64,000 bases of DNA, taken from contig NZ_JABYQT010000001.1 of the NCBI RefSeq assembly GCF_020075495.1, forward strand, positions 1 to 64,000, given 5' to 3'. The notes below the pieces were generated by a model that did no database searches, had not been told where the DNA came from, and was given only the letters and a program-made list of their open reading frames with translations. Position 1 is the first letter of the stretch; every line of letters begins with the position of its first letter. Made by a program: the position numbers and the translations under genes. Origin of the DNA: Vreelandella aquamarina (GTDB lineage: Bacteria; Pseudomonadota; Gammaproteobacteria; Pseudomonadales; Halomonadaceae). Positions 24,791 to 34,733 of this stretch are shown piece after piece.

Positions 24791-27571
24791 ATGGCCCGTG
24801 CTCCGATCGTGCTCGTCGATGGCTCCTCGTACTTGTACCGTGCTTTTCACGCGCTGCCGCCGCTGACGGCCTCCAATGGCCAGCCCACCGGCGCCGTCAA
24901 GGGCGTGATCAACATGCTCAAGCGGTTGATCAAGGATTACCCGAAAAGTCCCATGGCCGTGGTGTTCGACGCCCCGGGCAAGACATTTCGCGACGACATC
25001 TACGCCGAGTACAAGGCCCACCGCCCGCCGATGCCGGACGATCTGCGCAGCCAGGTCGCGCCGCTGCACGCCTGTGTCAAAGCGCTGGGCCTGCCGCTTC
25101 TGTGCATCGAAGGCGTGGAAGCGGATGACGTGATCGGCACCCTGGCCCACCACGCCACCCAGGCCGGGCGCGATGCGGTGATCTCCACCGGCGACAAGGA
25201 CATGGCGCAGCTGGTCAATGCCCATATCACCCTGGTCAACACCATGAAGGATGAAACCCTGGACGAAGCCGGGGTAGAGGCGAAGTTTGGCCTGCCACCT
25301 TCGCTGATCATCGATTTTCTGGCCCTGATGGGTGACAAGGTGGATAACATTCCGGGCGTGCCCGGCGTGGGTGAGAAAACCGCGCTGGGGCTTTTACAGG
25401 GCATGGGCGGCGGGCTGGACGCCATCTACGCGGACCTGGAGCGAGTCAAGACGCTGAGCTTTCGGGGGGCGAAGACGATGCCCAAGAAGCTCGAGGAGCA
25501 CCGCGAACAGGCCTACCTCTCCTATGAGCTTGCCACCATCAAGGTCGACTGCGAGCTGCCGGTGGGGCTCGATGAGCTGGAGATCGCCCACCCGGATCGT
25601 GAGCAGCTCGCCGAGCTCTACAAGCAGCTGGAGTTCAAGCAGTGGCTGGCAGAGCTTCTCGACGGCAAGGACGAGGGCGTTGACGATGTAAAAGGCGGCG
25701 AGCCGGTGCCGAAAGACGCCGCCGGTGAAGGCAGCGACACCGAAGCCCCTGTCGGCAGTTCGGCGCGGGAAGATCACGTCATCACCGAGCAGGGCGAGCT
25801 GGATGGTTGGCTCAAGCGGCTGAAAAGTGCCAAGCGGTTCTGCTTTGACCTGGAAACTACCAGCCTCAACTACATGGAAGCTGAAATCGTGGGTATTGGC
25901 CTGGCGCTCGAAGCCGGGCAGGCAGCCTACATTCCGCTGGCCCACGACTACCTGGATGCCCCGGCCCAGCTCGACCGCGCCCAGGTACTGGCCGCGCTCA
26001 AGCCGATTCTGGAAGACACGAGCATCGTCAAGCTCGGCCAGAACCTCAAGTACGATATTTCCGTGCTGGCCAATTATGCGATCGACGTCGCCGGGCCCTT
26101 GGCCGATACCATGCTGGCCTCCTACGTGCTGAACTCCACTGCCACTCGCCACGACATGGATTCGCTGGCGCTCAAGTACCTGGGCGAGAAGACCATCGCG
26201 TTCGAGGAGATTGCCGGCAAGGGTGCCAAGCAGTTGACCTTCAACCAGATTGCCCTGGAAGAAGCCGTGCCCTACGCCTGTGAAGACGTGGATATCACCC
26301 TGCGCCTGCACGATACCCTGCGCCCGCTGGTCGAGAAAGAGGGGCGCCTGGCCCAGGTGCTGGACCATCTGGAGCTGCCGCTGATCAAGGTGATCTCGCG
26401 CATCGAGCGCAACGGCGTGGCCATCGACGCCGAGCGCCTGCACGAGCAGAGCCAGCAGCTCGAGGCGCGCATCCGCGAACTCGAGCAAAAGGCCTTCGAG
26501 CTTGCCGGGCGCGAGTTCAACCTGGGCTCGCCCAAGCAGCTTGGCGAGATCCTGTTCAATGAGCAGAAGATCCCGGTGATCAAGAAGACGCCGAAAGGTG
26601 CGCCCTCCACCGCAGAAGCGGTGCTCGAGGAGCTGGCGCTGGATTTTCCGCTGCCCAAGGTGATCATGGAGCATCGCGGGCTTTCCAAGCTGAAATCCAC
26701 CTATACCGACAAGCTGCCGCGCCTGATCAACAAGCAGAGCAAGCGGGTTCACACCAGCTACCATCAGGCGGTCACGGCGACCGGGCGGCTGTCATCATCA
26801 GACCCCAACCTTCAGAACATTCCGATTCGCACTGAAGAGGGGCGCAAGATCCGCCAGGCGTTCGTTGCCCGCCCCGGCTACAGGATCGTCGCCGCCGACT
26901 ACTCGCAGATCGAGCTGCGTATCATGGCGCATCTTTCCGAGGACAAGGGCCTCCTGGAGGCGTTTGCCGAGAACCGCGACATTCACACCGCCACGGCGGC
27001 GGAAGTGTTCGGTACGGCGCTGGATAAAGTAAGCAGCGATCAGCGGCGCAGCGCCAAGGCGATCAACTTCGGGCTGATCTACGGCATGAGCGCCTGGGGC
27101 CTGGCGCGCCAGCTGCGCATCGAGCGTAATCAGGCGCAGACCTATATCGACCGCTACTTCGACCGCTATCCGGGCGTGGCCCGCTACATGGATCGGGTCC
27201 GCACCCAGGCGGCGGAAGATGGGTTCGTCGAAACCGTGCTGGGCCGGCGCCTCTACCTGCCGGACATCCATTCCCAGAACCGCAACCGCCGCCAGGGCGC
27301 CGAGCGCACCGCGATCAACGCCCCGATGCAGGGCACCGCGGCAGACATCATCAAGCAGGCAATGATCGACGTGGACGCCTGGCTCGATGAGCGCGAGTTC
27401 GATGCGCTGATGGTCATGCAGGTGCACGATGAACTGGTGTTCGAGGTCAAGGAGGAGCAGGTCGAGGCGTTCATCGTCGAAGTGCAAAAGCGCATGCAGG
27501 CTGCCGCCGAACTCAAGGTGCCGCTGATCGTCGAAGCCGAGAGTGGCGCCAACTGGGATGAAGCGCACTAA
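24791..27571 (+). CDS. polA: DNA polymerase I
   Basis: The 926-residue enzyme has a 5'-3' exonuclease domain (about 1-295), a 3'-5' proofreading domain with the intact DLE metal motif near 351 (FDLETTS), and an A-family polymerase domain. The polymerase domain has motif A DYSQIELR (about 703), the O-helix RRSAKAINFGLIYGMS, and motif C VHDEL (about 878). It functions in Okazaki-fragment maturation and repair. The start at 24,791 matches the conserved APIVLVDGSSYLYRAFHALP N-terminus. The intact DxE indicates an active proofreading site. Confidence 0.97.
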   Translation: MARAPIVLVDGSSYLYRAFHALPPLTASNGQPTGAVKGVINMLKRLIKDYPKSPMAVVFDAPGKTFRDDIYAEYKAHRPPMPDDLRSQVAPLHACVKALGLPLLCIEGVEADDVIGTLAHHATQAGRDAVISTGDKDMAQLVNAHITLVNTMKDETLDEAGVEAKFGLPPSLIIDFLALMGDKVDNIPGVPGVGEKTALGLLQGMGGGLDAIYADLERVKTLSFRGAKTMPKKLEEHREQAYLSYELATIKVDCELPVGLDELEIAHPDREQLAELYKQLEFKQWLAELLDGKDEGVDDVKGGEPVPKDAAGEGSDTEAPVGSSAREDHVITEQGELDGWLKRLKSAKRFCFDLETTSLNYMEAEIVGIGLALEAGQAAYIPLAHDYLDAPAQLDRAQVLAALKPILEDTSIVKLGQNLKYDISVLANYAIDVAGPLADTMLASYVLNSTATRHDMDSLALKYLGEKTIAFEEIAGKGAKQLTFNQIALEEAVPYACEDVDITLRLHDTLRPLVEKEGRLAQVLDHLELPLIKVISRIERNGVAIDAERLHEQSQQLEARIRELEQKAFELAGREFNLGSPKQLGEILFNEQKIPVIKKTPKGAPSTAEAVLEELALDFPLPKVIMEHRGLSKLKSTYTDKLPRLINKQSKRVHTSYHQAVTATGRLSSSDPNLQNIPIRTEEGRKIRQAFVARPGYRIVAADYSQIELRIMAHLSEDKGLLEAFAENRDIHTATAAEVFGTALDKVSSDQRRSAKAINFGLIYGMSAWGLARQLRIERNQAQTYIDRYFDRYPGVARYMDRVRTQAAEDGFVETVLGRRLYLPDIHSQNRNRRQGAERTAINAPMQGTAADIIKQAMIDVDAWLDEREFDALMVMQVHDELVFEVKEEQVEAFIVEVQKRMQAAAELKVPLIVEAESGANWDEAH

Positions 27572-27627
27572 CACCTGACGCGAGGGCGGCTAGAAAACCA
27601 GCGCTAGAACACCTGAGTAACAGGCTC

Positions 27628-27652
27628 ATCCCTTGCCGGCACGGCAAGGGAT
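27628..27652. terminator. Perfect hairpin between convergent polA and dctM
   Basis: ATCCCTTGCCG and CGGCAAGGGAT form an uninterrupted eleven-pair stem around a GCA loop. Neither side has a T-run, so it may be a barrier or 3'-end protector serving both transcripts rather than a standard terminator. Confidence 0.5.
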
Positions 27653-27658
27653 GGGCGT

Positions 27659-28993
27659 TCAATAACCGACCAGCAGGCCGGGCAGGCCCGTGACCAGCCA
27701 GGGAAAGAACGCCATCAGCAAACAGGCCAGCAGAATCAGCGCCACGAAAGGCACCACGGCCTTGTAGAGATCGACGATCTCCACGCCGGGCGGGGCCACA
27801 CCTTTGAGATAAAACAGCGCATAGCCAAATGGCGGGGTAAGAAACGACGTCTGCAGCACTACTGCTACCATCACCACGAACCACAGCGGGTCGACGCCCA
27901 TCTGCTGGATGATCGGCAGCATGATCGGAAAGCTCAGCAGCACGATGCCTGTCCAGTCGAGAAACATGCCCAGCACGAACACCAGCAGCAGCATCATGAT
28001 CAGCGCACCGGTGGTGCCGCCGGGCATGGCCAACAGCAGATCCTGAATCACCTGCATGCCGCCGCCTCTGGAGAACACGCCGGTAAATGCCGTCGCACCC
28101 ACCAGCACCAGCATCACCATGGTGGTGGTCTTGCCCGCCTCCAGCAGCGTCTTGAAACAGGTGGAAAGCCTGCGGTCGCCAAAGATCAGAAACAGCACGA
28201 AGGCGATGAAAACGCCGATGGCGGAGGCTTCCGTTGCCGTGGCAATACCAGCGAACAGCGCCCCCAGCACGCCAAGAATCAGCGACATGGGCGGCACCAC
28301 GTACTTGCCCAACATGATCAGCAACTGGCGCGTACTCACTTCAGCACGCTCCTCTCTGGGCACCGGCGGCCCAAAAGCGGGTTTGAAGTGGCAGACCAGC
28401 AGCACGTAAAGCGCATACATCACCCCCAGCATCAGCCCCGGCACCATGGCGCCGGCAAACAGCGCACCTACCGACACCGGCGAGTAGCTCGCCATCAGGA
28501 TCAGCATGATGCTCGGCGGAATCAGAATGCCCAGGCAGCCGCTGGCCATGATCACCCCGGCGCTGAGCTCCTTGTTGTAGCCGTACTTGAGCATGGGCAC
28601 CAGCGCGATCATGCCCATCACCGCAATCGACGCACCCACAATACCGGTCGTGGCGGCCAGCAGTACCGATACCATGACCACGGTCAGCGCCAGCCCGCCG
28701 CGCAGGTTGGCCAGCAGCAGGCGCATGGCGTCGAACATGCGCTCGGTCACGCCGGAGTCGTTCAGAAAACGTGCCATGAGGATGAACAGCGGTATCGCCA
28801 CCAGCACGTAGTTATCCATGGCATTGCCGTAGATATTGTTGATCAGGGTGCCCAGCACCCGCTCGCCGGGGCCCAGAAAGGCCCCGATCACCGCCACGCC
28901 GCCCAGCACGAACGCCAGCGGATGGCCCATGAACAGCCCGACCAGCAGGCCGCCGAACATCGCCAGGGCGAGTAATTCAGGGCTCAGGTTCAT
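27659..28993 (-). CDS. TRAP transporter, large permease subunit (DctM)
   Basis: The 444-residue, highly hydrophobic protein has about twelve membrane segments and the DctM-type conserved stretches (GHPLAFVLGG, AIPLFILMARFLNDSG, ASGCLGILIPPSIMLILM). It is the ion-coupled transport subunit of a tripartite ATP-independent periplasmic system. It overlaps dctQ by four bases (ATGA) and is last in the dctP-Q-M operon. The substrate is not deducible from the permease. Confidence 0.93.
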   Translation of the reverse strand: MNLSPELLALAMFGGLLVGLFMGHPLAFVLGGVAVIGAFLGPGERVLGTLINNIYGNAMDNYVLVAIPLFILMARFLNDSGVTERMFDAMRLLLANLRGGLALTVVMVSVLLAATTGIVGASIAVMGMIALVPMLKYGYNKELSAGVIMASGCLGILIPPSIMLILMASYSPVSVGALFAGAMVPGLMLGVMYALYVLLVCHFKPAFGPPVPREERAEVSTRQLLIMLGKYVVPPMSLILGVLGALFAGIATATEASAIGVFIAFVLFLIFGDRRLSTCFKTLLEAGKTTTMVMLVLVGATAFTGVFSRGGGMQVIQDLLLAMPGGTTGALIMMLLLVFVLGMFLDWTGIVLLSFPIMLPIIQQMGVDPLWFVVMVAVVLQTSFLTPPFGYALFYLKGVAPPGVEIVDLYKAVVPFVALILLACLLMAFFPWLVTGLPGLLVGY

Positions 28994-29493
28994 GCCGGTG
29001 TCTCCTCACGCAGCTGCATCAAGGCGCGCAGAACGATGGCGATGGCCTGAAGCAGCAGCAGAACCGCCGCCACCACAATCACGCCCTTGATGGGATAGAC
29101 CGGAATCGACACCATGCCGTAGGTGGTTTCGCCGCGGCTGAAGGCGCGCTCGAAGAACAGCCAGCCGTACTTGATCAGCATCCAGATGAACGGCACGAAG
29201 AACACCGCATAGCCGATTAGTTCCAGCACGGCCTGCTTGCGCCGCGATAGCAGGCGCTTCAGTACGTCTACCTCGACATGCACGTGGTGGCGCAGCCCGT
29301 AGGCTGCCATCAGCATGAAGTGCGCGCCAAACAGCATCTTGGTGACATCGAACGCCCAGTCGCTGGGGCGGCCGAACACGAAGCGCGAGACGATATCGAA
29401 CAGCACGATCAGGGTAATCACGGCAATCAGCGGCGCTATCAGGCGCCCAAACGCCTCATTGAGCGCATCGATGGCGCGGGCAATCGCATTCAT
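28990..29493 (-). CDS. TRAP transporter, small permease subunit (DctQ)
   Basis: The 167-residue protein has four predicted membrane helices and the DctQ-type segment DIVSRFVFGRPSDWAFDVTKMLFG. It partners DctM. The start at 29,493 follows the strong AAGGAGG; a start six codons earlier would include that site. A stable hairpin precedes it within the operon. Confidence 0.9.
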   Translation of the reverse strand: MNAIARAIDALNEAFGRLIAPLIAVITLIVLFDIVSRFVFGRPSDWAFDVTKMLFGAHFMLMAAYGLRHHVHVEVDVLKRLLSRRKQAVLELIGYAVFFVPFIWMLIKYGWLFFERAFSRGETTYGMVSIPVYPIKGVIVVAAVLLLLQAIAIVLRALMQLREETPA

Positions 29494-29517
29494 GAAAGAC
29501 CTCCTTCGCACAATAAC

Positions 29518-29538
29518 CGCCCCGGCCCGGCCGGGGCG
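29518..29538 (-). promoter_or_regulatory. Intercistronic hairpin between dctP and dctQ
   Basis: CGCCCCGG-CCCGG-CCGGGGCG is a perfect eight-pair stem lying 14 bases after the dctP stop and without a T-run. Such stems behind solute-binding-protein genes commonly protect the upstream mRNA, so binding protein is made in excess over the permeases. Here that role is inferred. Confidence 0.55.
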
Positions 29539-29551
29539 AAACGTGAGCGCC

Positions 29552-30655
29552 TTACAGGCAGGCTTCGATCTCTTCCAGAGACGGCAGGTCGTTCATGGTG
29601 CGGCTCATGTTGAAGGGTACCGACACGTCGCGCCAGGTGGCATACTCCTGGAGATAGCTCACCATGGAGTGGTAGACCTTGGCGTGGTCGGGGTTTTCGC
29701 AGGCGCCCTGAACGATGACCTGGTTGGTCACTTCCTGAATGCGCGCCAGGTCCTCTTCGGAGAACTGGTTGATGGTCACACCGGCATCGATGAACTTCTG
29801 GGTGGCAGCATTGGACTCGCGCTCGGACCAGGCCAGCGACCAGGCCATGGTGGCATCGGCGGCGATGCGCAGCTTCTCCTGAGTCGCCTCGGAAAGCGCA
29901 TTCCAGGCATCCATGTTGATCATCACACCGAACACGCTGGCGGACTGGTGCCAGCCCGGGGTTGCCCAGTTGTCGGCCACTTCGGCAAAGCCTGCGTTGA
30001 AGTCGACCCCTGGCGTCGAGAACTCGCCAGCATCGATCACGCCGCGCTCGATGGCCTGATACACCTCGCCACCGGCAAGCGTCACCTGGGAGCCGCCCAG
30101 TTGCTCGAGTACCCGGCCCTGGTCGCGACCGGATAAGCGCAGGCGCTTGCCTTCAAGGTCGGCAATGCTGGCAATCGGCGTGCGGCCCATGAAACCTGAT
30201 TCGTTGTTGGTGATCCCGTAGGGCAGGTACATCATGTTGAACTGGCCGTAGATCTCCTCGTAGAGTTCGCGCCCACCCCACTGCTGAATCCAGTTAAGAT
30301 AGTCGACGCCGTTGAACAGGCTGGTGGTCGTGGCCAAGGGAGAAAAGGCCGGATTGACGCCCGCCCAGTAGCCGGGCCAGTCGCCGGCGGCTTCGATGCT
30401 GCCGGTCTCGGTGGCGTCAAATACCTCCGGGCCGGGCATCAGCGTGCCACCGGCGCGAAAGGTGATCTGTACCTCGTCGCCGGCAAGCTTGTTGACCAGC
30501 TCGACCCAGTGCTGATCGATCTTGATCAGATCAAGATTTTCCGCCCAGGTGGAGGTCATGGTCCACTGCTGCTGAGCGTGGGCGGTGGTCGTCAGTGCAA
30601 CGAGCGTGATGCCAGTTGCAAGGCCGGTGAGGCTGAAGCGGGAGAGCTTGTTCAT
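29552..30655 (-). CDS. TRAP transporter, periplasmic substrate-binding protein (DctP)
   Basis: The 367-residue protein has a signal peptide (1-27, cleavage after AHA) and the DctP fold. The segment LEGKRLRLSGRDQGRVLEQLGGSQVTLAGGEVYQAIERG holds the conserved arginine that binds a substrate carboxylate. GEFSTPGVDFNAGFAEVADNW resembles the TakP-type subgroup that binds 2-oxo or hydroxy acids. First gene of the operon; AGGAAAC precedes the ATG. Organic-acid uptake is likely, the exact substrate unknown. Confidence 0.92.
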   Translation of the reverse strand: MNKLSRFSLTGLATGITLVALTTTAHAQQQWTMTSTWAENLDLIKIDQHWVELVNKLAGDEVQITFRAGGTLMPGPEVFDATETGSIEAAGDWPGYWAGVNPAFSPLATTTSLFNGVDYLNWIQQWGGRELYEEIYGQFNMMYLPYGITNNESGFMGRTPIASIADLEGKRLRLSGRDQGRVLEQLGGSQVTLAGGEVYQAIERGVIDAGEFSTPGVDFNAGFAEVADNWATPGWHQSASVFGVMINMDAWNALSEATQEKLRIAADATMAWSLAWSERESNAATQKFIDAGVTINQFSEEDLARIQEVTNQVIVQGACENPDHAKVYHSMVSYLQEYATWRDVSVPFNMSRTMNDLPSLEEIEACL

Positions 30656-31009
30656 GATGGTTTCCTGGTTGGCATATGGCGTTATTAGTGGTTGTTACCG
30701 CAATGCAGGAAAGAGGCGGCAGGCTAACGTTGACGTAAACGCATTATTGGCAGGCCGCAAGGTTAAGCTAGCACACTCGCCCGCCGGCCGCGCAATAGGG
30801 ATAAAATAGAGGGCATGGCGGTATGTGAATCAAGGTATGTGAAAATATTAATTATCAAATCAATAGTTTGAATATGGTCATTGGGCGTGGGAGTGGCGGC
30901 TTGCCGGTGCTGCAGCGTTCAACCAAGCTGTTTTGTTCCACCAAAGTGTTAACCCACTGACCGCTGCCAGGAGCTTTATGCCAGCGCTACCCAGGCCCGA
31001 GGTCGAGCC
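30656..31009. other. Intergenic region between divergent dctP and tmcA
   Basis: About 350 bases with no supported gene. It must hold both promoters; an AT-rich patch at 30,805-30,870 (AAAATATTAATTATCAAATC) is the most promoter-like part, but no -10/-35 pair is convincing enough to call. Confidence 0.4.
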
Positions 31010-33172
31010 ATGTTGACGAAAACGTTAAGCAGCGATGCGCGCGCCATCAAGGCGTTGCTGGCACATGCCGGGCGTCTTCGCCGCCGCCGCTGGCGCCAGC
31101 TGGTCTGGCTTGCAGGCGGCCCCGCAGAGTGTCGCGCCCGTGCCCAGCAGCTGTGGCATGCCGCTTGTTGGCAGGCGCCGCTGTGGGTTGCCCATGAGGA
31201 GGATGCGCCGGCGGATTTGGCTTTTATAACGCCGCGCAAGGCGCGTACACGCCTGGGCGCCGAGCATCAGCTGGTGATATTCGATGCCAGCACCAGTGCA
31301 GGGTTTGACCCTGAAGCCTTCGGGGCGCTGGCGGGCACACTCACTGCCGGCGGCCTGCTGGTGCTGATCACACCGGCAGACTGGGGCGCCCAGCCAGATC
31401 CGGATTACGCCCGCCTGGCCGATCACCCCTGGCCATGGCAGCAGCTGAGCGCCCGTTATCTGGCACGTCTGGCGCATCTTCTTAGTAACCGCCAGGATGT
31501 GGTGACGTGGCAGGCTCAGGCGTTGCCCGCGCTTCCCCGCCTGGGGGCGAGCCTGCAAGCCGCGGGCAGGATTGATGACGCGGCCTGCCGCACGGTGGAT
31601 CAGGCTGCCTGTGTGGCCCAGCTGGTGCGCCTGAAGCGCCGCCGCCCGCTGGTGATCACCGCCGATCGTGGGCGGGGCAAGAGCGCTGCGCTGGGCATTG
31701 CCTGCGCACGGTTGCTGGAGAGCGGCATGTCGCTGGTCATCACCGCGCCCAGGCTGGGCGCGGTGGAAAGCCTGTTCGAGCGGCTGGCCGCGCTGTGCCC
31801 GGAGGGCAAGCGTTCGCCCCCTGACCGCTTTCAACTGCAAAGCGGCGCCGAGCTCTGTTTTCTGCCACCGGACGTGCTGACCCAGGAGGTCGAGGCCGGG
31901 CGGCAGGGCGGCGATGGCCGCTACCTGATGGTCGATGAGGCGGCGGCCATTCCGGCGGCGCTTCTCGGTCAGTGGCTTGGGGCCTTTCCGCGCATTGCGT
32001 TTGCCACCACCGTGGATGGCTACGAAGGTTCCGGGCGTGGTTTTGCGCTGCGTTTTCGCAGCGCGCTCGACCGGCTGGCGCCGCAGTGGAAAGCGTTGAC
32101 CTTGAACGCGCCCATCCGCTGGGCGGCGGGCGATCCGCTTGAAGCCGCGGTGAATCAGCTGCTGCTGCTCAAGGCGCCGTTGCCCGATGTTGAACGCCTG
32201 AAACCGCCGGTAGCGTCGCAGATGATCGAGCGCGCCGCGCTGGCCCTGGATGAAGTCGCCCTGCAAGCCCTGTTCGGTCTGCTGGTGCAGTCGCACTATC
32301 GCACCTCGCCCAGCGATTTACGCCAGTTGCTGGATGGGCCGGGCACCACGCTGCGCGTGACCGGCAGGTCCTGGGCTCCCCAGGCCGTACTGGTCTCGCG
32401 GGAGGAGGGCGGCTTTGCCCCCGCGCTTGCCGAGCAGGTGGCGCTGGGCAAGCGCCGCCCTCAGGGGCACTTGCTGGCCCAGTCGCTGGCGGCGCACGTG
32501 GGCAACCGGGCCGCGCTTTGCGCCCGCTGGAGGCGCGTGGTGCGCATTGCCACTCACCCTGAACGCCGCCGCGAAGGCCTGGGCCAGCAACTGATCGCCG
32601 ACGACAGCCGGGACGCCGCGCGCCAGGGTGTGGCGCTGTACGGCGCGACCTTCGGCGCCGAGGCCGCTCTGCTGCGCTTCTGGCTTGCCCAGGGGTTTCA
32701 GCCCGTGCGGCTGGGGGTGACCCGCGAAACCGCCACGGGCGAGTTTGCGGTGATGGTGGCCAAACCGCTGAACGACGAAGGCGACGCTGTGCTGAGCGCC
32801 TTGAGCGCCGCGTTTGCCGCAGCGCTGCCCGGGCTTCTGGCCTTCGAGCTTTGCGGCCTGCCGGCGGAGGTAGTGTCGCTGCTGCTCCAGGCGCTACCTC
32901 GCCAGCCACTGAGCGCCGAGGAGTGTCAGGCGGTCAGCGATGTGGCCTACGCGCGCCGCGACCCGGCGCTGGCGCGGCCGGCACTCCAGGCGCTCGCCCG
33001 GGAAACCAGTGCCACTCAGGCAGCGTCTGCTGCTCACCAGCAATTGGCGGGGTGGGCCTATCAGAACCGTTCCCTGGCCGATGCTCACGCCGACGCCGCG
33101 CGGAGGCTACGTCAGGTGGTCGAGCAAGTCGCGGTAAACGGCATGCTTTTCCCTCGCCGCGTGGAGGGGTAA
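31010..33172 (+). CDS. tmcA: tRNA(Met) cytidine acetyltransferase
   Basis: TmcA forms N4-acetylcytidine at the wobble position of elongator tRNA-Met using acetyl-CoA and ATP. The 720 residues show the N-terminal TmcA domain, an RNA-helicase-like ATPase module with Walker A TADRGRGKSAAL (about 219-230) and a DEAA Walker-B-like segment (VDEAAAIPA), then a GNAT domain (RIATHPERRREGLGQQL). The start region is GC-rich with no strong ribosome site, so the exact N-terminus is less certain. pepD follows 32 bases later. Confidence 0.94.
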   Translation: MLTKTLSSDARAIKALLAHAGRLRRRRWRQLVWLAGGPAECRARAQQLWHAACWQAPLWVAHEEDAPADLAFITPRKARTRLGAEHQLVIFDASTSAGFDPEAFGALAGTLTAGGLLVLITPADWGAQPDPDYARLADHPWPWQQLSARYLARLAHLLSNRQDVVTWQAQALPALPRLGASLQAAGRIDDAACRTVDQAACVAQLVRLKRRRPLVITADRGRGKSAALGIACARLLESGMSLVITAPRLGAVESLFERLAALCPEGKRSPPDRFQLQSGAELCFLPPDVLTQEVEAGRQGGDGRYLMVDEAAAIPAALLGQWLGAFPRIAFATTVDGYEGSGRGFALRFRSALDRLAPQWKALTLNAPIRWAAGDPLEAAVNQLLLLKAPLPDVERLKPPVASQMIERAALALDEVALQALFGLLVQSHYRTSPSDLRQLLDGPGTTLRVTGRSWAPQAVLVSREEGGFAPALAEQVALGKRRPQGHLLAQSLAAHVGNRAALCARWRRVVRIATHPERRREGLGQQLIADDSRDAARQGVALYGATFGAEAALLRFWLAQGFQPVRLGVTRETATGEFAVMVAKPLNDEGDAVLSALSAAFAAALPGLLAFELCGLPAEVVSLLLQALPRQPLSAEECQAVSDVAYARRDPALARPALQALARETSATQAASAAHQQLAGWAYQNRSLADAHADAARRLRQVVEQVAVNGMLFPRRVEG

Positions 33173-33204
33173 AGTGGAGCGACTTTGGATAATGAAGAGT
33201 TGTT

Positions 33205-34671
33205 ATGAACGCACACCTGGACGCGCTGACGCCCTCCATCGTTTGGCGCCACTTTCGCACGCTGTGTAATACGCCGCGCCCCTCGGGCGAAGAGGCGGCG
33301 CTGGTCGCGATTCTCGAAGCCTGGGCCGACGCCCAGGGCCTGGCCCACGACCGCGACAGCTTTGGCAACCTGCGTATCTGCAAGCCAGCCACGCCCGGCT
33401 GCGAGCAGGCCCCAGGCGTCATTCTCCAGGGCCACCTGGACATGGTGGCCCAGGCCAATGCCGGCCACTCTCACGACTTCTCCCGCGACCCGATCAGCAC
33501 CTACGTGGCCGACGGCTGGCTACACGCCGATGGCACCACGCTCGGGGCCGACAACGGCATGGGGGTGGCGGCCATTCTCGCCGTGCTGGAAGACCCCACC
33601 CTGACCCACGGGCCGCTGGAAGCGCTGTTCACCCTTGAGGAAGAAACCTCCATGGGCGGCGCGCTGAACCTGGCCGAGAACTGGCTCAAGGGCTCGCTGC
33701 TGCTCAACCTGGACAGCGAAGACCGCGGCGAAGTGTATATCGGCTGTGCGGGCGGCGCTGACGTGGTAGTGGATGCCCAACTGCCCAGCGCCGCGCTGCG
33801 AGACGATGAACAGCTTCTCGACCTGGCCCTCACCGGTCTCAAGGGCGGGCACTCGGGCATGGATATCCATCAGCCGCTGGGTAACGCCAACCGCCTGCTG
33901 GTACGTGCGCTGCGCACTCTGGAAGGCTTTGACGCGCGCTTGGTGAGCTATCAGGGCGGTACGCTGCGTAACGCCATCCCCCGGGAAGCGTTTGCCCAGG
34001 TAGCCCTGCCAGGTGATGAAATGGACGCCGCCGTGAAGGCGCTGAGTGATCTTGAAGTCACGCTGCGCGCCGAGCTGGGGAGTGGCGACAGCGGCCTTTC
34101 GCTGAAGGCGACGCAGGCGACAGGGGCTGGCAAGGCAGAGCCGCTGACGCTGGACGCCAGCGCCATGCTGGTTGCCGCGCTGCACGCTGCCCCTTGCGGG
34201 GTCGAGCGCATGAGCGCCGACGTGCCGGGCGTGGTGGAAACCTCCAACAACCTGGGCGTATTGAGCCTCGAAGCCGGGCGCTTGCACCTGTGCGCGCTGG
34301 TTCGCTCGCTGCACGATACGGCAGCGGCGGCGATGGCCGACCGTTTTCAGGCGCTGTTCGGCCTTATCGGTGCCCGGGTACGCGTGGAAAATGGCTATCC
34401 GGGCTGGGCGCCCAATCCCGAGAGCGCGCTGCTTGCTACCTTCAACAGGCGCCATGCAGCGCTGTTCGGCCAGGAGCCAGCCGTCAAGGTAATCCATGCC
34501 GGGCTCGAGTGCGGTATTCTGGGCAGCAAGTACCCACATCTGGACATGATCTCCTTTGGCCCGCTGATTCGCGGCGCCCACTCACCGGACGAGCGCGTCG
34601 AGCTTGATTCCGTCGATGAGTTCTGGCGCATGCTGCACGCGCTGATGGAAGACCTGGCCCAGAAATCTTGA
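33205..34671 (+). CDS. pepD: Aminoacyl-histidine dipeptidase (peptidase D)
   Basis: PepD is an M20-family, two-zinc dipeptidase acting on carnosine-like and other dipeptides. The 488 residues contain metal-binding and catalytic segments in the expected order: GHLDMV, TTLGADNGMG, FTLEEETSMGG, LNLDSED, and a C-terminal HAGLECGILG. Length is typical. It may share a transcript with tmcA (32-base gap). A bidirectional terminator follows. Confidence 0.95.
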   Translation: MNAHLDALTPSIVWRHFRTLCNTPRPSGEEAALVAILEAWADAQGLAHDRDSFGNLRICKPATPGCEQAPGVILQGHLDMVAQANAGHSHDFSRDPISTYVADGWLHADGTTLGADNGMGVAAILAVLEDPTLTHGPLEALFTLEEETSMGGALNLAENWLKGSLLLNLDSEDRGEVYIGCAGGADVVVDAQLPSAALRDDEQLLDLALTGLKGGHSGMDIHQPLGNANRLLVRALRTLEGFDARLVSYQGGTLRNAIPREAFAQVALPGDEMDAAVKALSDLEVTLRAELGSGDSGLSLKATQATGAGKAEPLTLDASAMLVAALHAAPCGVERMSADVPGVVETSNNLGVLSLEAGRLHLCALVRSLHDTAAAAMADRFQALFGLIGARVRVENGYPGWAPNPESALLATFNRRHAALFGQEPAVKVIHAGLECGILGSKYPHLDMISFGPLIRGAHSPDERVELDSVDEFWRMLHALMEDLAQKS

Positions 34672-34681
34672 CTACCAGGCA

Positions 34682-34712
34682 TAAAAAAACGGCACCCTGA
34701 AGGTGCCGTTTT
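34682..34712. terminator. Bidirectional terminator between pepD and dps
   Basis: AAAACGGCACC and GGTGCCGTTTT pair around CTGAA. An A-run on the left and a T-run on the right let it serve both convergent genes. Confidence 0.9.
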
Positions 34713-34733
34713 GCTTGGCAAGTGGAGCGCGCT

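Noticed and set aside
25394..26764. 456-codon open frame antisense to polA
   Set aside because: Fully inside polA on the other strand; composition and lack of motifs mark it as a shadow.
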